64,000 bases of DNA from B33-G16 sp964611035 (GCA_964611035.1 CAZSWT010000006.1:1-64000), one strand, 5' to 3'. Shown: positions 52,830 to 60,983, numbered from the stretch's first letter. Made by a program: numbers and translations. Notes: a model not told the origin generated them from the sequence alone.

Positions 52830-55130
52830 ATGTCAGGCCAAAAAATAGTGACCAAGAAATATAATAACATTTTAGATACGATTGGAAATACACCTATCGT
52901 TCCTATAAAAAATCTTAACAAAAAAGATAAGGTCAAGATATTTGCCAAACTTGAGTCATTCAATCCCGGGGGATCGATTAAAGATAGGATAGCCTTGTCC
53001 ATGATAGAGGAGGCAGAGAGAAACGGTCAATTAACCAAGGATAAAATAATTGTAGAGGCAACAAGTGGTAATACAGGAATAGGCCTCGCGCTTGTTGCTG
53101 CTATTAAGGGTTACAGCCTTGTGCTCACCATGTCCGATTCAGTTAGCGATGAAAGAAGAAAGATACTGAAGGCATTGGGTGCGGATCTTCATTTTACCCC
53201 ATCCCGCCTCGGCACTGATGGTGCTATTGAAGAGGCATATAGTCTTTTCAGAAAAGAGCCAGGCAAATACTGGCTTGCAGATCAATTTAACAATGAAAGT
53301 AACTGGATGGCCCATTACAACGGAACTGCTGTCGAGATTTGGGAACAGACTGGTGGAAAAGTTACCATGGCAGTAGCTGCCATGGGTACTACAGGCACAG
53401 CAATGGGCCTTTCTAAGAGATTGAAGGGATATAATCCAAGAATCGAGATAATCGGAGTTGAGCCCTATCTGGGACATAATATCCAGGGAATGAAAAATAT
53501 GAAGGAATCCTATCGGCCTGAAATATTTAATAAAGATCTTCTGGATCGCATTGTCCATATTGAAGATGAAGAGGCCTTCCAGATGACAAGGAGGCTTGCC
53601 AAAGAAGATGGCATGTTTGTTGGTATGAGTTCAGGTGCAGCCATAGCCGCTACTCTTAAGGTAGCGCAAGAGATAAAAGAGGGTGTCCTTGTAGTTATCT
53701 TTCCAGATGGCGGTGAACGATACCTGAGCACCAATCTATTTATGGACAAAAAAAAGACTGACATCAAATTCTATAATACATTGAGCAGGCAAAAAGATGT
53801 CTTCATCCCCATAAAAGAAAATGAGGTCTCTATCTATTCCTGCGGACCCACAGTATCAAAATTAATTGATCTTGCTAATTGCAGGAGATATGTCGTCGCT
53901 GACCTTATGAGACGTTACCTTGAGTTTAAGGGTTTTGCTGTAACACATATAATAAATATTACCGACCTGGATGATAAAACCATCCAGGGAGCAGAGGCAG
54001 CGGGTGAAGAAGTAACTACGTTCACCCAAAAATATTATCAGGAATTCCTTAAAGATATGGACAGTCTTAATATCAAACGGGCAACCAATTACCCCTTGGC
54101 CAGCGAACATGTTGAAGAAATGATAGATATTACTCAAAAACTTTTAGAAAAAGGTTTTGCCTATGAAAGATTACGCTCTGTTTACTTCGACATCTCCCGT
54201 TTTAGGGATTATGGTAAACTTTCAAGGGTAGATTTAAACAAAATCAGGGTCGGCAAAACAGTTGACCTTGATAGCTACGAAAAAGATAACCCAAGAGATT
54301 TTACCCTGCTTAAGAGATCAACATTGAATGAACTTAAAAGAGGGATATTCTTTTCTACCAGATGGGGAAACGTTCGACCCAGCTGGCACATAGAATGCGC
54401 TGCTATGGCTATGAAATATCTTGGCGAAACCTATGATATTCATACTGGTAGTACCGACATGATCTTTCCACATCACGAAAACAATATAGCTATCTTAGAA
54501 TCCCTTACTGGTAAACAAATAGTTAGCCACTGGATTCATAATGAATTGGTAAAAGAAAAAACTATCACCCTTAGAGATGCACTAAATAAAGGCTATACTG
54601 GAAGGGAAATCAGATACTGGCTTATTACTATGCATTACAGAAAAGCTATTGATTTTTCATGGTCAAAGCTAGCTATAGCAAAAAATACCGTCTCCCGTTT
54701 AGATAGATTCGTCCATAAACTCCGCTCCTGCCAAAAAGACCTGGTTAATAGCGAAATCGATCAATTGATCTATGATCTTAGACATACATTTATAGAGGCA
54801 ATGGATGATGATCTTAATATTGCACCTGCCCTGGCTGCGCTTTTTGAATTTATGCATCATATCAATCGTATAATGGATTCCAAAGGCTTAGACCCATCTG
54901 ATCGAGATAAGATTGAAGCTATTCTATCCAAGCTTAACTCAGTGCTTATGGTAATGGATCTTGCAGAGCCAGAAGCTTCTAAACAAATAGAGAACTTAAT
55001 AAAAGAAAGGACCGATGCTCGGCAAAAAAAGGATTGGGCAAAGGCTGATAAGATAAGGAATGAACTAAAGAAATTGGGAGTTGAGATTATGGACACCAAA
55101 GATGGAACAAGGTGGAGAAAGATTACATGA
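52830..55130 (+). CDS. Cysteine synthase fused to a cysteinyl-tRNA synthetase-like domain lacking HIGH and KMSKS
   Basis: About 766 residues. Residues 1-305 are a CysK/CysM-type PLP enzyme: PLP-lysine Lys51 in NPGGSIKDR, ATSGNTGIGLALV, and GMSSGAAIAA. From residue 311 a class I CysRS-like domain follows. Kept: CGPTV (Cys338, zinc ligand), NITDLDDKTI, RPSWHIECAAM, DIHTGSTDMIFPHHEN and a C-terminal helical part. Lost: HIGH is replaced by DLAN (347-350), and the KMSKS loop is deleted (the protein runs HNELVKEKTITLRDAL). It should be able to make cysteine or a related amino acid but probably cannot charge tRNA. A separate true CysRS must exist elsewhere. ATG 52830 is preferred; TTG 52806 is in frame upstream. 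Confidence 0.93.
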   Translation: MSGQKIVTKKYNNILDTIGNTPIVPIKNLNKKDKVKIFAKLESFNPGGSIKDRIALSMIEEAERNGQLTKDKIIVEATSGNTGIGLALVAAIKGYSLVLTMSDSVSDERRKILKALGADLHFTPSRLGTDGAIEEAYSLFRKEPGKYWLADQFNNESNWMAHYNGTAVEIWEQTGGKVTMAVAAMGTTGTAMGLSKRLKGYNPRIEIIGVEPYLGHNIQGMKNMKESYRPEIFNKDLLDRIVHIEDEEAFQMTRRLAKEDGMFVGMSSGAAIAATLKVAQEIKEGVLVVIFPDGGERYLSTNLFMDKKKTDIKFYNTLSRQKDVFIPIKENEVSIYSCGPTVSKLIDLANCRRYVVADLMRRYLEFKGFAVTHIINITDLDDKTIQGAEAAGEEVTTFTQKYYQEFLKDMDSLNIKRATNYPLASEHVEEMIDITQKLLEKGFAYERLRSVYFDISRFRDYGKLSRVDLNKIRVGKTVDLDSYEKDNPRDFTLLKRSTLNELKRGIFFSTRWGNVRPSWHIECAAMAMKYLGETYDIHTGSTDMIFPHHENNIAILESLTGKQIVSHWIHNELVKEKTITLRDALNKGYTGREIRYWLITMHYRKAIDFSWSKLAIAKNTVSRLDRFVHKLRSCQKDLVNSEIDQLIYDLRHTFIEAMDDDLNIAPALAALFEFMHHINRIMDSKGLDPSDRDKIEAILSKLNSVLMVMDLAEPEASKQIENLIKERTDARQKKDWAKADKIRNELKKLGVEIMDTKDGTRWRKIT

Positions 55131-55158
55131 ATACCTTAGATGAGAAAATGATATCTTG

Positions 55159-55251
55159 TGGCGGAGAGAGAGGGATTCGAACCCTCGGTAGAGCTTTCGC
55201 CCCACACTCGCTTAGCAGGCGAGCGCCTTCAGCCGACTCGGCCATCTCTCC
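55159..55251 (-). tRNA. tRNA-Ser (anticodon GCT)
   Basis: 93 nt with encoded GCCA end. Acceptor GGAGAGA pairs with TCTCTCC; D-arm GCCGAGTCGGCTGAAGGC; anticodon stem CTCGC/GCGAG around CTGCTAA (GCT); long variable arm; T-arm with GTTCGAATCCC. The tRNA-Ser long arm is clear. Confidence 0.96.
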
Positions 55252-55359
55252 GCGAATCCACTTATGTAGATTACAATTTGCTAATAGCTTCTAGCTTATG
55301 GCAATATATTAGCACAAAACCTTTCTGCTAAAAGCTAATTGTTATCAGCCACTGGTGAA

Positions 55360-55387
55360 CTTTGATCCCGATTTATCGGGATTAAAG
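55360..55387. repeat. Dispersed palindrome, copy 5 (extended)
   Basis: CTTTGATCCCGAT (55360-55372) and ATCGGGATTAAAG (55375-55387) form a 28-bp palindrome with one mismatch. It carries the TCCCGAT/ATCGGGA core and sits 5 bp past the 3' end of the next tRNA. Confidence 0.75.
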
Positions 55388-55391
55388 TTCC

Positions 55392-55482
55392 TGGCGGAGG
55401 GAGTAGGATTCGAACCCACGGTCCACCTTAAGCAGACAACGGTTTTCAAGACCGCCTCCTTAAACCACTCGGACATCCCTCC
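55392..55482 (-). tRNA. tRNA-Ser (anticodon TGA)
   Basis: 91 nt with GCCA end. Acceptor GGAGGGA pairs with TCCCTCC; D-arm GTCCGAGTGGTTTAAGGA; anticodon stem GCGGT/ACCGT around CTTGAAA (TGA); long variable arm GTCTGCTTAAGGTGGAC; T-arm GTGGGTTCGAATCCTAC. Both serine tRNAs lie in tandem. Confidence 0.96.
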
Positions 55483-55599
55483 ATTGTCTATGTGTATAGC
55501 ATACTATCAAAACACCGTCAAAATTTTTCCTACCCACCCCAATCTCTCTGATAAATAAGACCAAATTCTATCTTTTATGTAATAAAACTTAACATTCGC

Positions 55600-55628
55600 T
55601 TGACAAATTATCTTACATAATATATATT
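55600..55628 (+). promoter_or_regulatory. Promoter of the HTH-Panacea / toxin operon
   Basis: TTGACA (55600-55605), 17-base spacer, TATATT (55623-55628), about 31 bp before the antitoxin start. The HTH protein may bind here to autoregulate, but no clear operator palindrome was seen. Confidence 0.6.
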
Positions 55629-55661
55629 CTTTACACAAAGATATTTTATCAGGAGAAGATG

Positions 55662-56441
55662 ATGATTAAGATTGGTTATAGGATAAAGAAATTAAGAGAA
55701 CAATTGGGAATGAACCAGCAAAGACTTGCGAATCTATTAGGAGTTGCCCGCCCTACTATATCCCAAATCGAGAATGGAGAAAGAAAAGTTTCTGCTGATG
55801 AATTGATAAAACTATCTGAAATATTTAATCTTTCTGTAGAGAGTTTACTAAATTTGAAAAAAGAACCAAAGGTTGTTTTAAGTGAAAACAAAAAAAGAAA
55901 AGGGCAGAAGTCTCAAATTAGAATCAATGTTCCCCAAAAGAATTTAGAAAAATTCAAAGAGACCTTTCTTTATATTCTTAATAAGATTGGCTCAAAATCG
56001 AATATTGGAGAGACTGTAATTTATAAGCTTCTCTACTTTATTGACTTCAATTTCTATGAAAAATATGAGGAGCAGTTAATCGGTGCCACTTATATCAAAA
56101 ATCGTTATGGACCAACTCCTATAGAATTCAAAAAGATAACTGACAAAATGATCAAGGAAGAGGAAATCGAAAAGGTTGAAAGCAAGTATTTTGAATACCC
56201 CCAGACAAAGTACTTACCTTTGAAAAAAGCGGATCTCTCTAAATTAAAGGCCAATGAGATTGAGGTAATTGACGATGTTTTAAACAGGCTTTCTGATATG
56301 ACTGCCTCTCAAATCAGTGGATATTCTCATAACGATGTTCCATGGTTAACAACAGCGGATGGAGAAGCAATTGAATATGAGTCTGCTTTTTACAGAACAC
56401 CTCCCTATTCGGTAAGAGAATACGATGAAGATATTCCATGA
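55662..56441 (+). CDS. HTH (XRE) - Panacea/DUF4065 antitoxin-like protein
   Basis: About 259 residues. Residues 7-65 form an XRE helix-turn-helix (RIKKLREQLGMNQQRLANLL with RPTISQIENGERKVSADEL). After a lysine-rich linker, a Panacea (DUF4065, SocA-like) domain follows: ETVIYKLLYFIDFNFYEKYE, LIGATYIKNRYGPTPIEFKK and the conserved C-terminal SHNDVPWLTTADGEAIEYE. Panacea proteins neutralise many different toxins. Two ATGs lie at 55659 and 55662; AGGAG spacing fits the second. The stop overlaps the next gene by 17 bp, in the antitoxin-first order usual for such pairs. Confidence 0.88.
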   Translation: MIKIGYRIKKLREQLGMNQQRLANLLGVARPTISQIENGERKVSADELIKLSEIFNLSVESLLNLKKEPKVVLSENKKRKGQKSQIRINVPQKNLEKFKETFLYILNKIGSKSNIGETVIYKLLYFIDFNFYEKYEEQLIGATYIKNRYGPTPIEFKKITDKMIKEEEIEKVESKYFEYPQTKYLPLKKADLSKLKANEIEVIDDVLNRLSDMTASQISGYSHNDVPWLTTADGEAIEYESAFYRTPPYSVREYDEDIP

Positions 56442-56796
56442 GGTTTCCAGTCTTCCTGAATTTGAAAAGGATATAAAAAAGCTTCTCAAGAGATTTAAAA
56501 CACTTGAAGATGATCTAGAAATCTTTATTAAAAACGAGTTGAATCTCTATCATAAACTAAAAATAGATAATAAGGGGGTTTTTCAAGTTCCGGGTTTAAA
56601 GATTGAAATCCCTAAAATCTACAAAGCCAAAAAGTTTGCATGTCGCTCCCTTAAAGGCAAGGGAGTCCAATCTGGTATCAGGGTAATTTACGCCTATTTT
56701 GAGGAACAGGATAGTATTGAGTTAATTGAAATCTATTATAAAGGCGATAAGGAAAATGAAGATAGGGAGAGGATATTAAAATATTACGCCTGCTGA
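56425..56796 (+). CDS. Putative toxin partner of the Panacea antitoxin (RelE/ParE-like size and style)
   Basis: 123 residues, basic, overlapping the antitoxin gene by 17 bp. It contains EFEKDIKKLLKRFKTLEDDL (an amphipathic helix as in RelE/HigB toxins), FACRSLKGKGVQSGIRVIYA and IELIEIYYKGDKENEDRERI, the strand and basic-residue pattern of the RelE superfamily (RVIYA and IEIYYKGDKE). I infer an mRNA interferase-type toxin from fold style and position. Which catalytic residues it uses is not clear. Confidence 0.7.
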   Translation: MKIFHEVSSLPEFEKDIKKLLKRFKTLEDDLEIFIKNELNLYHKLKIDNKGVFQVPGLKIEIPKIYKAKKFACRSLKGKGVQSGIRVIYAYFEEQDSIELIEIYYKGDKENEDRERILKYYAC

Positions 56797-57103
56797 CCAA
56801 AAGAGACAGAAAGCCGTATTTGCCGATACATAATTCTCACTACGAAATTTATAACTATTTCATTTTCCTATTGATTTTTGGTATCTTGTTTTAGCGAGAT
56901 GTAAAATACTATGCCTTTTAGAGCGTATAATATTAATGTTAGGCTGGTTATCAACTTATGAATAAGGGATCTTGTGTTGAAAAAAGAAAAGGCAAAACAC
57001 TGTGGTCAGTGCTACACTCTTGACAAAATGAAAATTGGTTGTCAAATATGTAGCCTTGATTCAATCTTTCCAGTTCATTTTATGAAGACATAAGGAGTTA
57101 ATC
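56797..57103. other. Intergenic region with candidate cassette boundary and a tiny gene
   Basis: 307 bp after the toxin gene. It contains a GTTAGGC heptamer at 56938-56944, which fits the integron GTTRRRY recombination boundary, and the 39-codon CxxC gene at 56974-57093. No complete attC is visible at 56938, so the boundary is only possible. Confidence 0.4.
56974..57093 (+). CDS. Tiny two-CxxC protein (39 residues), possible zinc ribbon
   Basis: GTG start at 56974 with AAGGGA six bases upstream, 39 codons and a stop at 57091-57093. It has Cys10-x2-Cys13 and Cys23-x2-Cys26 in a lysine-rich frame (HCGQCYTLDKMKIGCQIC), a spacing suited to a mini zinc ribbon. The next gene starts 10 bp later with its own AAGGAG site. 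It is too short to name, and chance cannot be excluded, but the paired CxxC motifs are hard to get by accident. Confidence 0.4.
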   Translation: MLKKEKAKHCGQCYTLDKMKIGCQICSLDSIFPVHFMKT

Positions 57104-57628
57104 ATGAATAGTTATCACCGTATTGCCCTTATCTTGGGTGTGGTTATGGTATTTACTTTAATAAAATCGGATGCTTTTTTGCTCGCATATGATCATGAAA
57201 TGTCCCGTTTAGCACTTCGTGATCTACAAGGGGTTTATGTGCTGGTAGGTAAGTTAAACCCTGAGATCGAAAGAGAAGGCTTAACTACACACCAAATACA
57301 GACAGACGTGGAGTTAAGGCTTCGGATGGCGGGGATTAAGGTACTATCTCATGAGGAAATTTTGAAGATGGCAGGTGTGCCTTTTCTTCGTATAAGCGCC
57401 CACGTTGTAGAGCGCAAAATCGTAAAGTCTTACATTTACAATACCCATGTTGAACTTTGTCAAGATGTGTATCTGGTGCGAAAGCCTGAAATCAAGATTG
57501 ATGATGCTACTGCTTGGTCAAGCTCTCATTGGCTTGGTTTGACTTCCGACTTGGACCAGATTCGAGCGAGGGTAAGAGACCAAGTAGACTTTTTTATCAA
57601 TGCCTACTTATCTGTAAACCCGAAATAA
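57104..57628 (+). CDS. Secreted protein of unknown function
   Basis: 174 residues with an N-terminal hydrophobic signal (RIALILGVVMVFTLI). The rest is mixed alpha/beta: ALRDLQGVYVLVGKLNPEIE, TDVELRLRMAGIKVLSHEEI and VHVELCQDVYLVRKP-like strands (YNTHVELCQDVYLVRK). I do not recognise the family. AAGGAG precedes the ATG. It sits in a stretch bounded by an attC site at 58504, so it may be a cassette gene. Confidence 0.7.
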   Translation: MNSYHRIALILGVVMVFTLIKSDAFLLAYDHEMSRLALRDLQGVYVLVGKLNPEIEREGLTTHQIQTDVELRLRMAGIKVLSHEEILKMAGVPFLRISAHVVERKIVKSYIYNTHVELCQDVYLVRKPEIKIDDATAWSSSHWLGLTSDLDQIRARVRDQVDFFINAYLSVNPK

Positions 57629-57680
57629 AGTACGAAAAGAAAGCCTAAGAAATACCCCTTAATCAATTTCCAATGGAATA

Positions 57681-58421
57681 ATGCCTACTAGTAGCCAAGT
57701 TCGAAGAGAGATTCGAGTTTTCACAAAATTTGCTCCCAATTTCCCTCTCCCAATTGTTATGAATTCAATACAAAAAAGAAAGCCACCAGAACCTGACATT
57801 CTTTGTTGCCTTGAAGACGGAACAAAAATAGCCTTTGAATTGGTTGAAATAATTGATGAAGGTCTCGCCAGAAGAACTTTTAGCGCAATTAATCTCAAGT
57901 GTGTGTTTGACGACCATCTCGAGAATCTTCCGGCCAATGTAAAAGCTCAATTCAACCAAAGATATGGAAATGCTTTGATTTGTATCGTCTTTAAAGATAA
58001 AATTTCAGCAACTAAGCGCAGGAATTCAATACCAATAATCTTTGAATTTCTTTTAACCCTGGATAGTAAGAGTGAAGGCAAGTATACCCTTTCCTCTCAT
58101 AATGTCTTGGGTAAAGCAGTTTGTTGGGTTAATATCTCAAGAGGGGGCTTTACTGGGCCATGCTTCGATGTCGAAGCTGTTGGGTCTTTTGCTGAGCCAG
58201 CTTACAATAGGATCAAAGATAAGTTTACAAAACAATACTGTCCAAGATCTATTGTCGAGCTACTAGCTTACTATGAATTACAGCCGGAGCTACCTAAAAA
58301 CTACTGGTTGCCATCACTCAAATATTTTTTAGAAGCAAACCTCAAAAATTCTATCTTCAATAGGGCTTGGGTTTATTCATTATCCCAAGATAAAATTCAT
58401 TATGTTTATCCACCACATTAA
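57681..58421 (+). CDS. Hypothetical protein, possible PD-(D/E)xK-like fold
   Basis: 246 residues, not recognised. EPDILCCLEDGTKIAFELVE resembles the PD...ExV/K strand pair of nuclease-like folds, followed by ALICIVFKDKISATKRRN, but no full catalytic set is certain. No signal or membrane helix. It is the last gene before the attC site (83 bp downstream), in the orientation expected of an integron cassette gene. Confidence 0.6.
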   Translation: MPTSSQVRREIRVFTKFAPNFPLPIVMNSIQKRKPPEPDILCCLEDGTKIAFELVEIIDEGLARRTFSAINLKCVFDDHLENLPANVKAQFNQRYGNALICIVFKDKISATKRRNSIPIIFEFLLTLDSKSEGKYTLSSHNVLGKAVCWVNISRGGFTGPCFDVEAVGSFAEPAYNRIKDKFTKQYCPRSIVELLAYYELQPELPKNYWLPSLKYFLEANLKNSIFNRAWVYSLSQDKIHYVYPPH

Positions 58422-58503
58422 AAGACCGAGAGAGTGTCATGCCTTAAATTTTAAAAATTAGGATTTGCTTACTGTATACATTTACGGCAAAAATTGGTAA
58501 TTT

Positions 58504-58571
58504 GCCTAACCTGGCTCTACACCAGACTCGGGCCACTACACGGCCCTCAAAGGTGAGAGCCGCCGTTAGGT
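58504..58571 (+). other. attC: Integron attC recombination site
   Basis: 68 bp with all attC parts. R'' is GCCTAAC (58504-58510) and R' is GTTAGGT (58565-58571), fitting RYYYAAC and GTTRRRY. Inside, GGCTCTACACC pairs with GGTGAGAGCC leaving one extrahelical A, short unpaired spacers (CT and GCC) lie next to the R boxes, and GGGCC/GGCCC closes the terminal loop. Orientation places the upstream + strand genes as cassette content. No integrase gene is in the window. Confidence 0.82.
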
Positions 58572-58700
58572 GGGGATGAAAGGATGAATAAACCAGCAAT
58601 TCCATAGATGACTTAAAAAGGTAAGACCTTTTTTCTCAGAAAACAGAGGAAGATTACACTATGAGGTTAAACAAGGGAATCGCCATCTCAAAAGTGGCGA

Positions 58701-58964
58701 CATCCTAGAGGAAAACTCCGGGAACTGGGGCCGAAGAGCCTAACAGATACTGAACTCCCGGCCATTTTGATTTCCTCAGGGATCAAAGGCAGGCCTGCTG
58801 AAAAGATTGCTGAAGAGATTCTCACCAACTTCGGCTCATTTAAAGGAATGGCAAATCTACCTCTACACAAATTCCTTGAGATAAAAGGACTAGGCGATGT
58901 AAAAATCATAAGGATTGCTGCTGCCTTTGAGATTGCACAAAGAATAGTAAATCAAATAAATTAG
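58701..58964 (+). pseudogene. radC (UPF0758) remnant, N-terminal helix-hairpin-helix part only
   Basis: An open stretch of 87 codons: KLRELGPKSLTDTELPAILI, then SSGIKGRPAEKIAEEIL, FGSFKGMANLPLHKFLEIKG and a LGDVKIIRIAAAFEIAQRI end. This is the RadC N-terminal domain. The C-terminal MPN/JAB domain with the HxH-D metal motif is missing, and no start codon with a ribosome site precedes it. It is a decayed fragment, common next to mobile regions. Confidence 0.7.
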
Positions 58965-59111
58965 TATGCATAAAAAATCAATTCTTACCTATCTGAAAGA
59001 TATAATTATTATAATGTAGTTCTATGTAAGGAAACAAAGCTGATGTGGGCAAAATTGGACATGGATTATCAAAAGATCCAATGTAATTGTATATGGTAGA
59101 AATAGCTGAAG

Positions 59112-60149
59112 ATGTTTGAACCTAAATTTAAATACACAAATAATATAGTCCGGTTGCTCACTAAAATATCTGGTGCAAGAGAACTAATTCTCAATTCACC
59201 TTTGATTCCCAGATGGGAAGTTGCTTTAAGGCGGGAAGCAATAATTCACAGTGCCCATTCATCCACGAGCATTGAGGGAAACAGGCTGTCCTTGGAACAG
59301 GTAAGCGACTTAGCGCAAGGAAGAGAAGTAATGGTGACCCGAAAGGATAAACAGGAGGTCTTGAATTACCTAAACAGCCTGGAAAATATCGGGGAATTGA
59401 TAAAAGGGGATTCTCTATGTGAGCAAGATGTTTTAAATATCCACCGTATAGTGACAAAAAATACCTTAGATAATCCAAATGATTGTGGGTTTTATCGTAA
59501 TCGCTATGTTGTAATTGCAAATAGACTTACTGGAGAGGTTTTTTTCAGACCACCAAAAAATGAGTATGTGCCAGGATTATTAAAAGATCTACTTGAATGG
59601 ATAAATTTAGAGGAAGCAAAAGAACTTGATCCCATTATTGAAGCTGGGATTTTTCACTACGAATTTGTCAGAATTCACCCCTTTGTTGACGGCAACGGGA
59701 GAACAGCGAGGGTCTTGGCAGCTTTGATTCTTTACCAGCAAGGCTTTGACACCAAACAGTTTTTTTGCCTTGATGATTACTATGATTCTGATAGACAGGC
59801 ATATTACAAAGCATTACAAAGTGTTGATCAAAAGACATTCGATTTAACCAACTGGTTGGAATATTTTGTTGAAGGGGTGAGTATAAGTATCGAAGCAGTT
59901 AAAGAAAGAGTAGCTAGATTGAGCAGTGAAAGATTGAGAAAGGCAAAAAGAGGACAGATTGTTCTAACTGAAAGACAAATGAGTATTGTGGAATTTTTAA
60001 ACCAAAATGGTAAGATCGCAGCAGGCGATATCGCTAAGATGTTTAAGATCAGCAGACAGGCTGCTTTGAAAGAGATAGGAAAACTAGTAAAGTTAGAAGT
60101 TGTTGCCCTAAAAGGAAAAAAGAGAGGGGCGCACTATATCTTATTATAG
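59112..60149 (+). CDS. Fic family protein with N-terminal inhibitory motif and C-terminal winged helix
   Basis: 345 residues. The Fic core HPFVDGNGRTAR starts at catalytic His189, so AMP (or other NMP) transfer should be possible. The inhibitory motif STSIEGN with Glu55 lies N-terminal, marking a self-inhibited class II Fic. A DUF4172-like or Fic_N helical start (SPLIPRWEVALRREAIIHSA) and a C-terminal winged helix (VEFLNQNGKIAAGDIAKMFK) complete it. Such Fic-HTH proteins may act in stress or phage response, but no target is known. Confidence 0.93.
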   Translation: MFEPKFKYTNNIVRLLTKISGARELILNSPLIPRWEVALRREAIIHSAHSSTSIEGNRLSLEQVSDLAQGREVMVTRKDKQEVLNYLNSLENIGELIKGDSLCEQDVLNIHRIVTKNTLDNPNDCGFYRNRYVVIANRLTGEVFFRPPKNEYVPGLLKDLLEWINLEEAKELDPIIEAGIFHYEFVRIHPFVDGNGRTARVLAALILYQQGFDTKQFFCLDDYYDSDRQAYYKALQSVDQKTFDLTNWLEYFVEGVSISIEAVKERVARLSSERLRKAKRGQIVLTERQMSIVEFLNQNGKIAAGDIAKMFKISRQAALKEIGKLVKLEVVALKGKKRGAHYILL

Positions 60150-60154
60150 AAGTA

Positions 60155-60190
60155 GTTGTCATTTTGGTTGTCATTTTGGTTGTCATTTTG
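60155..60190. repeat. Three tandem copies of GTTGTCATTTTG
   Basis: Perfect 12-bp units at 60155-60166, 60167-60178 and 60179-60190, six bases after the Fic stop codon. No spacers, so not a CRISPR array. Copy number may vary by slippage. Confidence 0.9.
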
Positions 60191-60307
60191 TTTTGGATAG
60201 GATAAGCAAATTAGAAAATGAGTTGTTGATTCTAAAACAAATTATTATTCATGGTACCCCGCTCGTAACTCTTTCTTCATCTTTTTTGGAAAACTGATCA
60301 TTGTTTT

Positions 60308-60976
60308 TTATACCTCTACTATGCCCCCGATATTTTCCCTCATCAAAGCAATTGTTTCAGCATAGTTCGGGCTCCCAAAGATGGCATTACCTGCCACAAA
60401 TACATTGGCGCCAGCCTGGGCTACCTGAGCTATATTTTCAACGTTGATCCCCCCATCTACCTCTATATCTATCTCCATGCCCTTTTGGTCTATCATTTTC
60501 TTGAGCTCCTCTATTTTTGGTAGAACCTCAGGAATAAAACTCTGACCACCAAAACCGGGATTAACAGTCATCAAAATTACCATATCCAGATTGTTAAGCA
60601 CATGACCAATGCTACTCAATGGTGTGGCTGGATTAAGGGCAGCCCCTGCTTTAATCCCCGTATTTCTTATAACCCCTAAAAGCCTATGCAGATGAGTGAC
60701 CGTCTCTACATGAACGGCGATTAAATCGCTTCCTGCTTTAACAAAATCATCAATGTATCGCTCAGGATTTTCTATCATCAGGTGAACATCTAATGGGAGA
60801 TCGGTTACCTTTCTTGCTGCCTTTACAATCATAGGGCCGACTGTGATGTTTGGCACAAAGTGACCATCCATAACATCTATATGTATGTAGTCCGCTCCTG
60901 CCGCCTCCACTGCTTCTATCTCTTCACCGAGTTTGGTAAAATCAGCAGAAAGTATTGATGGTGCTATTTTTCTCAT
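60308..60976 (-). CDS. rpe: Ribulose-phosphate 3-epimerase
   Basis: A 222-residue TIM barrel of the pentose phosphate pathway. Seen: IAPSILSADFTKLGEEIEAV, YIHIDVMDGHFVPNITVGP, DVHLMIENPERYIDDF, VILMTVNPGFGGQSFIPEVL and IEVDGGINVENI, with the metal-binding His and catalytic Asp residues. Length is normal. It is last in the def-fmt-rpe operon (7-bp gap to fmt). Confidence 0.97.
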   Translation of the reverse strand: MRKIAPSILSADFTKLGEEIEAVEAAGADYIHIDVMDGHFVPNITVGPMIVKAARKVTDLPLDVHLMIENPERYIDDFVKAGSDLIAVHVETVTHLHRLLGVIRNTGIKAGAALNPATPLSSIGHVLNNLDMVILMTVNPGFGGQSFIPEVLPKIEELKKMIDQKGMEIDIEVDGGINVENIAQVAQAGANVFVAGNAIFGSPNYAETIALMRENIGGIVEV

Positions 60977-60983
60977 ATGAAAC

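Larger units (their letters stand above)
58422..59111. other. Intergenic region with attC and a radC remnant
   Basis: 690 bp between the last cassette-type gene and the Fic gene. Contains the attC at 58504-58571 and the radC fragment at 58701-58964. The rest shows no recognised feature. Confidence 0.6.

Noticed and set aside
57659..57937. Minus-strand frame opposite the hypothetical gene at 57681
   Set aside because: Overlaps the better plus-strand frame, which has the orientation expected relative to attC.
60155..60190. Tandem 12-bp repeats as a CRISPR remnant
   Set aside because: Units are contiguous with no spacers and only 12 bp long; no cas genes nearby.
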